A stretch of DNA of 64,000 bases from Nocardiopsis endophytica (GTDB lineage Bacteria; Actinomycetota; Actinomycetes; Streptosporangiales; Streptosporangiaceae), in assembly GCF_027706725.1 (NCBI RefSeq), contig NZ_JAQFWQ010000031.1, forward strand, positions 1-64,000, given 5' to 3'. The notes under the pieces were generated by a model. That model made no database searches. It was not told the DNA's origin and was given only the letters and a program-made list of their open reading frames with translations. Shown in pieces: positions 24,353 to 33,319 of this stretch. Position numbers and translations under genes: made by a program. Within the stretch, counting starts at the first letter, position 1. Every line of letters begins with the position of its first letter.

Positions 24353-25369
24353 ATGCGGAACGACGAGCGGCGCCACGCGCCCGAACAGACGATGCGCGCA
24401 CTGGTCCAGCGGTCCCACCGGGGGCCGGAGGACCTGGTCCTCACCACCGGCCACCCGCGTCCGGCCCCCGGGCCGGGCGAGTACCTGGTCCGCGTCGGCG
24501 CGGCTGGGGTCAACTTCGCCGACACCATGCAGACCCGCGGCACCTACGGCGGGGGCCCACACCCTCCCTACACGGCGGGCTTCGAGGCCGCCGGTGAGAT
24601 CACGGCCGTCGGAGCGGGCGTCGAGCGTCCGCTCCCGGTCGGCGCCCGCGTCGTGGGGACCGGGGCGGGCGCGTTCGCGCAGTACATGACCATGCCGGCC
24701 GCGGGGGTGCTGCCCGTTCCCGCCGGCTGGAGCGCGGCCCAGGCCCTCGGGATGGTGCTGAACTGGGCGACCGCCCTGGCGGCGCTGCGCCCGTTGGGGC
24801 AGGTGGAGGCCGGGGAGACGGTGCTCGTGCACGCCGCGGCCGGAGGCGTCGGCCAGGCCGCCGTGCGCCTGGCCCGCCACTACGGGGCGCGGGTCGTCGC
24901 CACGGCGTCCCCGGCCAAGCACGCGGCCGTCGCCGCGCTCGGCGCCGAGGAGGTCCTGGACCGCCGCCGCCCGGACCTGGCGGCGGAGATCGAGCGCCGG
25001 ACCGGCGGGGCCGACCTGGTCCTGGAGTCGGTGGGGCGGGACACCTTCGAGGCGAGCCTGTCGGCCGCCCGGCCCGTCACCGGGCGCGTCGTCGTGTTCG
25101 GCGCGGCCTCGGGGGATGCCGCCATCAGCACGCACGACCTGGTCTTCACCCACCCGGTGCAGGTCAAGGGCCTGCACATCGGCGCGCTGGCGGAGGCGGC
25201 CCCGGCGCTGTACCGGTCGCTGCTCACCGAGCTGGAGGCCCTCATCGCCGACGGCGTGTACCCGCCCGGATCGCCCACCGTCCACCCCCTGGCCGAGGGG
25301 CCGGAGGTGCTGCGCAGCCTGGAGAAGGGCCGGACCAGCGGCAAGCACGCCCTCGACCCCTGGCGCTAG
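24353..25369 (+). CDS. Quinone oxidoreductase-like medium-chain reductase
   Basis: 338 aa, zinc-independent MDR (QOR/CurA-like group). The N-terminal catalytic domain contains GVNFADTMQTRGTYGGG. The Rossmann domain has HAAAGGVGQAAVRLAR. There are no structural zinc cysteines. The expected reaction is NADPH-dependent reduction of quinones or enones. The ATG at 24353 is chosen because a leaderless transcript is likely; ATG 24392 is the alternative. A strong hairpin follows the stop. Confidence 0.87.
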   Translation: MRNDERRHAPEQTMRALVQRSHRGPEDLVLTTGHPRPAPGPGEYLVRVGAAGVNFADTMQTRGTYGGGPHPPYTAGFEAAGEITAVGAGVERPLPVGARVVGTGAGAFAQYMTMPAAGVLPVPAGWSAAQALGMVLNWATALAALRPLGQVEAGETVLVHAAAGGVGQAAVRLARHYGARVVATASPAKHAAVAALGAEEVLDRRRPDLAAEIERRTGGADLVLESVGRDTFEASLSAARPVTGRVVVFGAASGDAAISTHDLVFTHPVQVKGLHIGALAEAAPALYRSLLTELEALIADGVYPPGSPTVHPLAEGPEVLRSLEKGRTSGKHALDPWR

Positions 25370-25388
25370 GTCCTGTCCGGAGTTCGGC

Positions 25389-25409
25389 GGCGCCCGCCGA
25401 GCGGGCGCC
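25389..25409 (+). terminator. Hairpin terminator after the quinone reductase
   Basis: GGCGCCCGC-CGA-GCGGGCGCC, a perfect 9-base stem 19 bases after the stop. There is no long U-tract, as is usual in high-GC actinomycetes. Confidence 0.65.
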
Positions 25410-25417
25410 CTCTCGTC

Positions 25418-25571
25418 GTTGATCTCGGGGAACTCGGGGTTAAACCGGACACGATAAGCCCGACTTCCCCGAGATCAACACCAGTGCGCCCCGCACCGCC
25501 GCCCCTCGTTGATCTCGGGAGAAACGACGCTTCCGGGCCGCTTTTAGGGGCGCTTTTCCCGAGATCAACGA
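25418..25571. repeat. Two paired inverted repeats of a GTTGATCTCGGG element
   Basis: The first pair is GTTGATCTCGGGGAA (25418-25432) with its perfect complement at 25465-25479. The second is TCGTTGATCTCGGG (25506-25519) with its complement at 25558-25571. All four arms share GTTGATCTCGGG. The 26-base gap and the loops also share a CGACGCTTCC/CCGACTTCC-like flavour. This looks like two copies of an extragenic palindromic (REP- or MITE-like) element. It accounts for most of the gap at 25370-25767. Confidence 0.8.
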
Positions 25572-25767
25572 CGCGGGGGCGGCGCTCGGCGGCGGAGTCG
25601 GCGGGGCCGGACCCCTGCGGTGCCGACCTCTCCGAGTCCGGGGCACCTCCCTCGGAGCGGTGTCGTCTCCGTGGCTTACGCGGAGGCGCTTCTTCCCTCC
25701 CCGGCCGGTCCGCCCGCGCCGAGTAGACTTCCCCACTCCGCAGCCCCCTCCCCAGGAGGCGCCCCCC

Positions 25768-26766
25768 ATGGCCGTCCACCCCGCCCGCCCCGCGCTGGAG
25801 CTGCACCGGCTGGAGGTCCCCTCGCCCCACCTGCTGCCCTTCGCTGTGGGCACCTTCGACAGCATCGGCCCTCTCTCCCGGGCCGACTACCCCCACCGGC
25901 ACACCTTCCACGAGATCGTGCTCGTCACCTCCGGGACCGGCCTGCACGTCGTGGACACCCGCCCGCTGCCCGTCACCCCGCCCAACCTGGGGGTGCTGGC
26001 CGCCGGACAGGTCCACCACTGGCAGGGCGCCCGCGGCCTCGACGGGTACGTGCTGCTGCTGGAGGACGCCTTCCTGCTCGACCGGCCCGACGACCGGGAC
26101 CTGCTGCGCCGCCTGGCCGCCGAGCGCACCTGGACCGCGCTCGGCCCCCGCGAGCACGCCGAGGCCGCCGCCGTCGTCACCGAGATCGTCCGCGAGTTCG
26201 ACGAGCGCCGCCCCGGCATGGCCACCGTCGTGCGCGCGCTGCTGCACGTCCTGCTGGTGCGCGCCGCCCGGCCACCCGGGGCCGGAAGAGGGGCCGGGGG
26301 CGGCGCCGCGCGGGCGGACGACGGAGCGAATGACGGAGCGGACCTGCGGCAGGACGCACCCGAGTCCGCAACCGGCCTGGCCGGGCGGTACCTGAACGCG
26401 CTGGAGGGCCCCGCCGCGCTGGACCCGGGCGCCACCGTCGAGCGCATCGCCGACACCCTCGGCGTCACCCCCGGCCACCTGGGCGAGGCGGTCAAACGCG
26501 CCACCGGCCGCACCCCCGGCGCCCTGCTCCGCCAGGCCCGGCTGCTGGAGGCCAAGCGCCTGCTGGCCTGCACCCGGCTCACCGTCGCCGCCGTCGCCCG
26601 CGCCTCCGGGTTCACCGACCCCGCCTACTTCTGCCGCTTCTTCCGCCGCGAGACCGGCACCACCCCCGGGGCCTTCCGCGCCGCGGCCCGCATCGACACC
26701 GGACCCGCGGCAAGCACAACGCCGCCCGCGGAACATCCATCGCACACGGGAGGTGACGCGGCGTAG
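25768..26766 (+). CDS. AraC family transcriptional regulator
   Basis: 332 aa. An N-terminal cupin-like sensing domain (HRHTFHEIVLVTSGTG region, then LAAGQVHHW) is joined by a Gly/Asp-rich linker (about 170-200) to a C-terminal AraC domain with two helix-turn-helices, ending FTDPAYFCRFFRRETGTTPGAFR. AGGAGG precedes the ATG by 9 bases. It is followed after 80 bases by the dioxygenase-like gene on the same strand, which it may activate. The ligand is unknown. Confidence 0.9.
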   Translation: MAVHPARPALELHRLEVPSPHLLPFAVGTFDSIGPLSRADYPHRHTFHEIVLVTSGTGLHVVDTRPLPVTPPNLGVLAAGQVHHWQGARGLDGYVLLLEDAFLLDRPDDRDLLRRLAAERTWTALGPREHAEAAAVVTEIVREFDERRPGMATVVRALLHVLLVRAARPPGAGRGAGGGAARADDGANDGADLRQDAPESATGLAGRYLNALEGPAALDPGATVERIADTLGVTPGHLGEAVKRATGRTPGALLRQARLLEAKRLLACTRLTVAAVARASGFTDPAYFCRFFRRETGTTPGAFRAAARIDTGPAASTTPPAEHPSHTGGDAA

Positions 26767-26846
26767 TCTCGGGGCTCCCGAGGGGCACCGGCCGGATCCC
26801 GCGCCCCCTCTTCCGTCCCCTCCCCACCCCGCAGGAGGAGCCCGCC

Positions 26847-27518
26847 GTGGCCGACCGCCCTGACAGCAACGACAGCAACCACAGCCCCGACAGCACCGAC
26901 GGCACTCCCACCCGCAAGACGATGCTCAAGGCCGCCCTGGCCACCGGCGCCGTGCTCGGCGCCGCCGGGGTCGGCTCCGCACCCGCCCTGGCCCGCGACC
27001 GGGTCGGCGAGCGGATGCTCGACCCGACCCCGTCCTGCGATGACGGCGACGACCCCACGCCGCCGCAGACCGAGGGCCCCTACTTCAAACCGAACTCGCC
27101 CCGCACCGGCGACCTGAGGATCCCCGGCGACCCCGGCATGGCGCTGGCGGTCACCGGCCTCGTCTTCACCCGCGACTGCCGCCCCGTGGCCGGGGCCCTG
27201 CTCGACTTCTGGCAGGCCGACTACTACGGCGCCTACGACAACGCCGGCTACCGCTACCGGGGCCACCAGTACACCGGCGCCGACGGCGCGTTCGCGCTGT
27301 CCACCATCGTCCCGGGCCTGTACCCGGGCCGCACCCGGCACATCCATGTGAAGGTGCAGGCGCCGTCCCGCCCGGTGCTGACCACACAGCTCTACTTCCC
27401 GGGCGAGCCCCGCAACGACACGGACCTCATCTTCGACCCCCGCCTGCTGATGGACGTCCGCGACGACGGGGCGGGCAGGGCCGCCGCCTTCGACTTCGTC
27501 CTCGACTTCACGTCCTGA
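26847..27518 (+). CDS. Exported intradiol ring-cleavage dioxygenase-like protein
   Basis: 223 aa. An N-terminal Ser/Asp-rich region leads to a TRKTMLKAALATGAVLGAAG signal that resembles a Tat motif (RK-x-x-LK), with cleavage near ALARD. The catalytic fold follows, with TEGPYFKPN (Tyr79), LLDFWQAD, a GYRYRG tyrosine pair (135/137) and RTRHIHVKV (His165, His167), the expected two-Tyr two-His iron site of intradiol dioxygenases. Secreted forms are common in actinomycetes and may cleave catechols from lignin or plant phenolics. The GTG at 26847 follows GGAGGAG. Confidence 0.87.
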   Translation: MADRPDSNDSNHSPDSTDGTPTRKTMLKAALATGAVLGAAGVGSAPALARDRVGERMLDPTPSCDDGDDPTPPQTEGPYFKPNSPRTGDLRIPGDPGMALAVTGLVFTRDCRPVAGALLDFWQADYYGAYDNAGYRYRGHQYTGADGAFALSTIVPGLYPGRTRHIHVKVQAPSRPVLTTQLYFPGEPRNDTDLIFDPRLLMDVRDDGAGRAAAFDFVLDFTS

Positions 27519-27556
27519 GCGGCGGTGCGCCCCGGCGCCTGTGGCGCCGTTCCGAA

Positions 27557-27587
27557 GTCCCCGCCCCGACCGCACCGGGGCGGGGAC
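27557..27587. terminator. Bidirectional hairpin between convergent genes
   Basis: GTCCCCGCCCCG and CGGGGCGGGGAC are perfect 12-base arms around a 7-base loop. It lies between the stops of the dioxygenase (27518, plus) and the epimerase (27779, minus). The remaining 190 bases of the gap are GC-rich and otherwise featureless. Confidence 0.7.
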
Positions 27588-27778
27588 CCGACCGCGCGGA
27601 GGGGCGGAGCCGGGGCCGTGCGTACCGGGGACGCGCTCCGGACACCCGCGGTACGCCCGCCGTGCCCATCGGCGGGACTGCGGGCACCGCGTGACGCCGC
27701 CGCCGGACTGCCGTCGAACCGCGGCCGCGGCCGCCGAAGGCTCCGCCCCTTCCTCGGACGCCGCCGGGTGCGGGGACG

Positions 27779-29050
27779 TCAGCCGCCCGCTGGGTCCGCC
27801 CCCGCATTCGCCGCCACCGCCCCGGCCACCGAGCCCGACACGGGCAGGCGCGGGATGAGCACCGCCTGGTAGGCGTGGTAGGCGTCCGGCTTGCCCCGCC
27901 ACACCGTCGACGACGGGGACCCGTCCGGCGCCAGCTCGTGGTGCCACCCGCCGTGCACCTCGTCCAGGTGGCGCTCCCGGATGAAGTCCCACCACTCGCG
28001 GTACCGCTCGGCGTACCCCTCCTCGCCGGTGCGGGCCCACAGCACCGCGGCCGCCGCCGTCGCCTCGGCCGCCACCCAGTGCATCCGCTCGCGCACCACC
28101 GGCCGGTCCTCCCAGTCCAGGGTGTAGACGAACCCGTCGGAGCCGTCGACCGCCCACCCGTGCCCGCAGGACAGGTCGAACAGGCGCCGGGCGTCCTCCA
28201 GCAGCCACTCGGGGGCCTGTTCCCCCAGCGTCGCCTCCAGGTTCACCAGCAGGCGCGCCCACTCCAGCCAGTGGCCCACCGTCGTGCCGAAGGGCCGGAA
28301 CGGGTCGGCGGGCGCGTCCCGGTTGTAGTCCAGGTCCTGCTCCCAGTCCGGGGTGAAGTGCTCGGGCAGCCGCCACCCGTTCGCGGCGGTCTCGCCCCGG
28401 ATCAGCCGGTCGGCGATGCCCAGCGCCCGGTCGCGCCACACCCGGTCGCCGGTGGCGTCGGCCGCCGCCAGGAACGCCTCCACCATGTGCATGTTGCTGT
28501 TGGCGCCCCGGTAGGCCTCGCACTCCCGCCAGGCCCGGTCCCACCCCTCCACGCACAGGCCCTCGGCGGCGTCGAAGAAGCGGTCCTCGACCACCCCCAG
28601 CACCTCGGCCAGCAGCTCCTCCGCGCCGGGACGGCCCGCCTGCGCGGCGCTGGAGGCCGCCAGCACCACGAACGCGTGCTCATAGGCGCCCTTGGCGCCC
28701 GCGCCCTCGTCCGAGGAGGCGAACCAGCCGCCGTGCTCGGCGTCGCGCAGCCGCCCGCGCAGCGCCGCCACCCCGTGGTCGGCGAGCGCGGCCGCCCCGT
28801 CGTCCCCGCGCAGGTGCGCCAGGGAGAACACGTGCGTCATGCGGCAGGTGATCCAGGTGTGGGCGGTGCCGCCGGGAACGGGCCGCCCGGCCTCGTCCAG
28901 CCAGCCGAAGCCCCCCTCGGGCAGGGCCGCCGGGCGGGCGAAGCCGGCCACGCGCCGCTCCTCGGCCGCCAGCCACGCCGGGTCGACGCCGGGGACGGCG
29001 GTGCCGCCGGGGACTGCGGGGGCGGTGTGCTCAGGGGTGGGGTCCATCAT
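27779..29050 (-). CDS. AGE-family sugar isomerase/epimerase
   Basis: 423 aa, N-acylglucosamine 2-epimerase (AGE) family, an (alpha/alpha)6 barrel. Family motifs include TWITCRMTHVFSLAHLRG, ANSNMHMVEAFLAA with the His-containing active-site helix, and ERMHWVAAEATAAA. The family includes N-acylglucosamine 2-epimerase, D-mannose isomerase, cellobiose epimerase and mannobiose epimerase. The RMTHVFSLA and NMHMVEAF segments resemble mannose isomerases, which convert mannose to fructose and would fit the alpha-mannosidase locus. It follows the LacI gene with an ATGA overlap. Confidence 0.85.
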   Translation of the reverse strand: MMDPTPEHTAPAVPGGTAVPGVDPAWLAAEERRVAGFARPAALPEGGFGWLDEAGRPVPGGTAHTWITCRMTHVFSLAHLRGDDGAAALADHGVAALRGRLRDAEHGGWFASSDEGAGAKGAYEHAFVVLAASSAAQAGRPGAEELLAEVLGVVEDRFFDAAEGLCVEGWDRAWRECEAYRGANSNMHMVEAFLAAADATGDRVWRDRALGIADRLIRGETAANGWRLPEHFTPDWEQDLDYNRDAPADPFRPFGTTVGHWLEWARLLVNLEATLGEQAPEWLLEDARRLFDLSCGHGWAVDGSDGFVYTLDWEDRPVVRERMHWVAAEATAAAAVLWARTGEEGYAERYREWWDFIRERHLDEVHGGWHHELAPDGSPSSTVWRGKPDAYHAYQAVLIPRLPVSGSVAGAVAANAGADPAGG

Positions 29051-30072
29051 CCTCCGTTCGGGCGGGGCGGCGCCGTGCTCTCGCGCACCACCAGCTCGGG
29101 CAGCTCGAACTCGGTGTCGCCCGCGCCACCGCCGCCGGGCCCGCGCCGGACCAGGTCCAACAGCCGGGCGGCGGCCGCCGCGCCGAAGCGGAAGGGGTCC
29201 CGGGACAGCGCGGTCAGCGTCGGGTGGGTCAGGCGGCACAGTGCCGAATCCTCCCACGCCACCACCGACAGGTCGCCGGGCACCGCCAGCCCCGCCTGCC
29301 GGGCGGCCGACAGGCCCGCCACCGCCATCACGTCGTTGTCGTAGACGACCGCGGTGGGCCGCGGGCGCCGCCGCAGCAGCCCCCGGGTGGCCACCGCCCC
29401 CTCGGCGTCGCTGAAGTCGGTGGCCGCGCGCGCCGCCCGCGGTCCCGCGGCGGCCGTGAACGCCTCGGCGCGGTGGGCGCTGTGCGCCATCCCCGGCGGC
29501 CCGGACACGTGCGCCAGGTGCTCGTGCCCCAGCCCGTGCAGGTGCTCCACGACCGCGGTCATCGCCCGCGCGTCGTCGACCCACACCCCGGGCACCGCCC
29601 CGGTCGGGTCGGGGCCGCCCGCCAGCACCGCGGGCATGCCGATCTCGCGCAGGACCCGCGGGCGCGGGTCGCCGGTGCGCAGGTCCACCAGCAGCACCCC
29701 GTCCACCCGCCGCTCGGCCCACCAGCGGCGGTGGACCGACGCCTCGGCGTGCACGTCCTCGACCAGGTCCAGCAGCAGGGCGTACCCGCGCTCGCTCAGC
29801 TCGCCCTGGATCCCGGAGATGAGCTGCATGAAGAACGGTTCGACCCCCAGGGTGCGGGCGGGGCGCGCCACGGCCAGTCCCACCGCCCCGGCCGCGGCCG
29901 CCGACAGCGACCGGGCGGCGGTGTTGGGCTGCCAGCCCAGGGCGTCGGCGGCGGCCAGGATGCGGTCCCGGGTGGCCGCCGACACGCCGGGGCGGCCGTT
30001 GAGCGCGAAGGAGACCGCGGCCTGGGAGACCCCGGCCCTGCGGGCGATGTCGGCGATGGTGGGGCGTCGCAC
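29047..30072 (-). CDS. LacI family transcriptional regulator
   Basis: 341 aa. A LacI headpiece (PTIADIARRAGVSQAAVSFALNGRPGVS) with a hinge helix (RSLSAAAAGA) precedes a periplasmic-binding-protein-like ligand domain. The GTG at 30072 follows AGGAGGG. It is divergent from the ABC-transporter/glycosidase operon, with LacI-type operators on both sides of the intergenic region. It therefore probably represses both directions until a mannosyl sugar appears (inference). Confidence 0.9.
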   Translation of the reverse strand: MRRPTIADIARRAGVSQAAVSFALNGRPGVSAATRDRILAAADALGWQPNTAARSLSAAAAGAVGLAVARPARTLGVEPFFMQLISGIQGELSERGYALLLDLVEDVHAEASVHRRWWAERRVDGVLLVDLRTGDPRPRVLREIGMPAVLAGGPDPTGAVPGVWVDDARAMTAVVEHLHGLGHEHLAHVSGPPGMAHSAHRAEAFTAAAGPRAARAATDFSDAEGAVATRGLLRRRPRPTAVVYDNDVMAVAGLSAARQAGLAVPGDLSVVAWEDSALCRLTHPTLTALSRDPFRFGAAAAARLLDLVRRGPGGGGAGDTEFELPELVVRESTAPPRPNGG

Positions 30073-30109
30073 CCCGCCCTCCTTTCCCGTCCGGGGGAGG
30101 ACGGGTTTA

Positions 30110-30121
30110 TGAACCGGTTCA
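30110..30121. promoter_or_regulatory. LacI-type operator 1
   Basis: TGAACCGGTTCA, a perfect 12-base palindrome with the CG centre typical of LacI-family sites, 38 bases upstream of the lacI start. Confidence 0.75.
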
Positions 30122-30222
30122 GCGACTTCCGGTGATCCTACACTCCCGAACCCGGAAAAAACCGCCGGAGGTGGTATTGACGCGGATCACGCGGTGGGGG
30201 ACGCTCATCGGCAGCGAGGAAC

Positions 30223-30234
30223 TAAAGCGGTTTA
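30223..30234. promoter_or_regulatory. LacI-type operator 2
   Basis: TAAAGCGGTTTA, a near-palindrome (one mismatched centre pair) 22 bases before the substrate-binding protein start. AT-rich against its surroundings. Confidence 0.6.
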
Positions 30235-30255
30235 TAAAGCCGAGGAGACCGTTCC

Positions 30256-31554
30256 ATGCGCACCCCTGCCACACGCGCGGCGGCGGCCCTGGCCGCCGCA
30301 GTGCTCACCGCCTCCGGGTGCGGCCTGGCCGCACCCGGCACCGGCGGCGCCGGAGAGGGCGGCCCGGTCGATGGGCCCGCCGACGGCGCCATCACCTTCC
30401 AGACCTGGAACCTCAAGGCCGAGTACGAGGACTTCTTCACCGGCGTCATCGAGGAGTTCGAGCGGGCCAACCCCGGCGCACAGGTCCGCTGGCTGGACCA
30501 GCCCGCCGAGGGCTACGCCGACAAGCTCAGCGCCGACGCCGCCGCCGGGACCCTGCCCGACGTCGTCAACGTCGCCCCCGACCTGGTCCACCCCCTGGCC
30601 GAGGCCGGCATGGTGCTCGACCTGGACGAGGCCCGCCCCGGCGCGGCCGGGGCCTACACCGCCGACGCCTGGGAGGGGTTCACCGTCCCCGGCCGGGACG
30701 GCACCTACGCCTACCCCTGGTACCTGAACACCGGCCCCGTCTTCTACAACCGCGCCCTGTTCGAGGAGGCCGGGCTCGACCCCGACTCCCCGCCCACCAC
30801 CTACGACGAGCTCTTCGACCAGGCCCTGGAGATGGCCGAGGCCACCGACGGCGGGACCGCCATGCTCGGCCAGACCCCCGGCATCATCGACCTGGGCCTG
30901 TACGGCTCGCAGGCCATGAACGAGGACGGCACCCGCTTCACCTTCAACGACGCCGCCGGCGTGGAGATGGTCGAGCGGTACAAGGAGCTCTACGACGCCG
31001 GGGCGCTGGTGCCCGAGTCCCTGACCCAGGACTACACCGGGGCCGGGGAGCAGTTCATGAGCGGCGCCATCGCCTGGGCCCCCGGAAGCGCCTACGACCT
31101 GGAGAACTTCCGTACCAACGCCCCCGACCTGTACAAGAACGTCGGCATCACCGAGGTCATCACCAACACCGGCCGCGCCCACATGTACCTGCAGGGGCTC
31201 GCGGTCTCGGCGAAGAGCGAGGAGCCCGCGACCGCGGCCGCCTTCGCCGAGTTCGTCACCAACGCCGCCAACCAGGAGGCCTTCGCCCACGAGGTGCAGA
31301 TCTTCCCCAGCACGAAGGGCTCCCTGGACGACCCCTACTTCACCGAGGAGGACGGCACCGACGAGGGCCGGGTCCGGGTGGCCGCCGCCGCGCAGCTGGA
31401 GTCGGCCACCAGCTACACCCCGGTCGTCTTCGGCGACCAGATGCAGAACCTCCTGCGCGACGAGATCGCCCTGGCCATGCGCGGCGACAAGAGCCCGCAG
31501 CAGGCCCTGGACGACGCGGTGGACCGCTGCAACGCCCTGCTGGAGGAGGGGTGA
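30256..31554 (+). CDS. ABC sugar transporter substrate-binding lipoprotein
   Basis: 432 aa, cluster B sugar-binding protein family (MalE-like). The lipobox TASGC places the lipid-modified Cys at residue 22. The mature protein has ITFQTWNLKAEYEDFFTGVI, AAGTLPDVVNVAPD and GAIAWAPGSAYDLENF, typical of oligosaccharide binders. It is the first gene of an operon with two permeases and three glycosidases. From context it probably binds an N-glycan-derived oligosaccharide. No ATPase gene is present; such importers usually share an MsiK-type ATPase. Confidence 0.92.
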   Translation: MRTPATRAAAALAAAVLTASGCGLAAPGTGGAGEGGPVDGPADGAITFQTWNLKAEYEDFFTGVIEEFERANPGAQVRWLDQPAEGYADKLSADAAAGTLPDVVNVAPDLVHPLAEAGMVLDLDEARPGAAGAYTADAWEGFTVPGRDGTYAYPWYLNTGPVFYNRALFEEAGLDPDSPPTTYDELFDQALEMAEATDGGTAMLGQTPGIIDLGLYGSQAMNEDGTRFTFNDAAGVEMVERYKELYDAGALVPESLTQDYTGAGEQFMSGAIAWAPGSAYDLENFRTNAPDLYKNVGITEVITNTGRAHMYLQGLAVSAKSEEPATAAAFAEFVTNAANQEAFAHEVQIFPSTKGSLDDPYFTEEDGTDEGRVRVAAAAQLESATSYTPVVFGDQMQNLLRDEIALAMRGDKSPQQALDDAVDRCNALLEEG

Positions 31555-32498
31555 CCGCCCTGGCGCCCGCCGTCCGGCGGCGGGCGCCGCGCATGCAGGG
31601 GGCGGCCACCCCGTGGCTGTTCCTGGCGCCCGCGCTCGCCGCCGCCGTCGCCTTCTCCCTCTACCCCTTCGCCAACACCGTCCTGCTGGCCTTCACCGAC
31701 GCCCGCACCCTGTCCCCGGGCACCTTCACCGGCACCGACAACTTCGTCCGCATGGTCGAGGACCACCGCTTCTGGCTGGCCCTGCGCAACGGCGGCCTGT
31801 ACGTGCTGGGCGTGGTGCCGCCGCTCGTCCTGCTCCCGCTGCTGCTGGCCCTGCTGGTGCGCGACAAGGGGCCGGGTGTGGGCGTCTTCCGCACCCTCTT
31901 CTACACCCCGGTCATCGCCTCGGCGGTGGTGGTCGGGCTGATCTGGACGTGGCTGCTGGACAGCCGCGGCCTGGTCAACGGCACCCTGCAGGCGCTCGGC
32001 GCGATCAGCGGGCCGGTCCCCTTCCTCACCGACGAGTACCTGCTGCTGGCCAGCGCCATGCTCGTGACGGTCTGGAAGGGGCTGGGCTATTACATGGTCA
32101 TCTACCTGGCCACGCTCGACCGGGTGCCCAAGGAGCTGCACGAGGCCGCCCAGGTCGACGGCGCCGGGGCGGTGCGCCGCTTCCTGGTGGTCACCCTCCC
32201 GGCCATGCGCACCACGATGGCGCTGATCTCGGTGCTCAGCGCCGTCGCGGCCTTCCGCGTGTTCACCGAGGTGTTCATCCTGTCCGGGGACACCGCCGGG
32301 CCGGGCGGGCGCGACATCACCCTGGTCATGCTCATCCGCGAGGTCAGCTCCGGCCTGGACGGGAACGTGGGCTACGCCTCCGCGCTCAGCCTGGTGCTGT
32401 TCGCCCTGACGCTGTTCCTGCTGCTGGCGGTGCTGCGGCTGCAGTCGGGCGCGAGCGCCCCCGGGCGCGCGGGCGCGGCCGGAAGGGGGCGCCGGTGA
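31551..32498 (+). CDS. ABC sugar transporter permease 1 (MalF-like)
   Basis: 315 aa, six predicted membrane helices, with the EAA loop KELHEAAQVDGAGAVRRFLVVTLP for contact with the ATPase. It begins MTALAPAVRRRAPRMQGAATP. The GTG at 31551 overlaps the SBP stop (GTGA) and follows GAGGAGG. It is coupled to the second permease. Confidence 0.92.
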   Translation: MTALAPAVRRRAPRMQGAATPWLFLAPALAAAVAFSLYPFANTVLLAFTDARTLSPGTFTGTDNFVRMVEDHRFWLALRNGGLYVLGVVPPLVLLPLLLALLVRDKGPGVGVFRTLFYTPVIASAVVVGLIWTWLLDSRGLVNGTLQALGAISGPVPFLTDEYLLLASAMLVTVWKGLGYYMVIYLATLDRVPKELHEAAQVDGAGAVRRFLVVTLPAMRTTMALISVLSAVAAFRVFTEVFILSGDTAGPGGRDITLVMLIREVSSGLDGNVGYASALSLVLFALTLFLLLAVLRLQSGASAPGRAGAAGRGRR

Positions 32499-33319
32499 GC
32501 CGCCGCACGAAGACCCTGCTCCGCTACACCCTCCTGCTGCTCATCGCCGCGATCAGCATCGGCCCGTTCCTGTGGCAGCTGTCCACCGCCCTCAAGGGCG
32601 CGGGCGAGAACATCTACTCCGTCCCGCCGAGCTTCCTGCCCGCCGAACCCACCGGCGGCAACTTCACCCGCGTGGGCGAGGTGCTGCCCGTGTGGGGGTA
32701 CGTGTGGAACTCGGTGCGGGTCGCCCTGGCCACCGTCGTCCTCAACGTCGTCGGCGCGAGCCTGGCCGGGTACGCCCTGGCCCGGCTGCGGTTCCGCGGC
32801 CGCAGGGCCGCCCTGTCGGTGTTCGTGCTGGCGCTGCTGGTGCCCGGGGAGGCCGTCATGGTCGCCCTGTTCCTGATGATGCGCTCGGTGAACCTGCACG
32901 ACACCCTCGTCGCCGTCGTCCTGCCCGGCATGGTCGGCGCCCTGAACGTGCTGCTGATGTACAACGCGTTCGGCGCCCAGCCGCGCGAGCTGGACGAGGC
33001 CGCCATGATCGACGGCGCCGACGCCTGGCAGCGCTTCACCCGCGTCGCCCTGCCCTCGGTCAAGGGCACCGTGGCCGTGGTGGCGATCTTCGCGTTCATG
33101 GGTGCCTGGGACGACTTCCTGTGGCCGCTGATCGTCCTCAGCGACCCCGCCAACTACACCCTCACCGTCGGTCTGGAGTACCTGCGCGGGACCTTCGTGG
33201 GGGACCAGCGGCTCATCGCCGCCGGGACGATCATCGCCGTCGCGCCGCTGATCGCCCTCTTCTTCTCCCTGCAGCGCTACTTCTTCCGAGGCGTCAACGA
33301 AGGGGCCGTCAAAGGATGA
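32495..33319 (+). CDS. ABC sugar transporter permease 2 (MalG-like)
   Basis: 274 aa, six predicted membrane helices and the EAA loop PRELDEAAMIDGADAWQRFT. GTG start overlapping the stop of permease 1 (GTGA). With permease 1 it forms the transmembrane channel. The stop overlaps the start of the GH5-like gene (ATGA), so importer and glycosidases are translated as one coupled unit. Confidence 0.92.
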   Translation: MSRRTKTLLRYTLLLLIAAISIGPFLWQLSTALKGAGENIYSVPPSFLPAEPTGGNFTRVGEVLPVWGYVWNSVRVALATVVLNVVGASLAGYALARLRFRGRRAALSVFVLALLVPGEAVMVALFLMMRSVNLHDTLVAVVLPGMVGALNVLLMYNAFGAQPRELDEAAMIDGADAWQRFTRVALPSVKGTVAVVAIFAFMGAWDDFLWPLIVLSDPANYTLTVGLEYLRGTFVGDQRLIAAGTIIAVAPLIALFFSLQRYFFRGVNEGAVKG

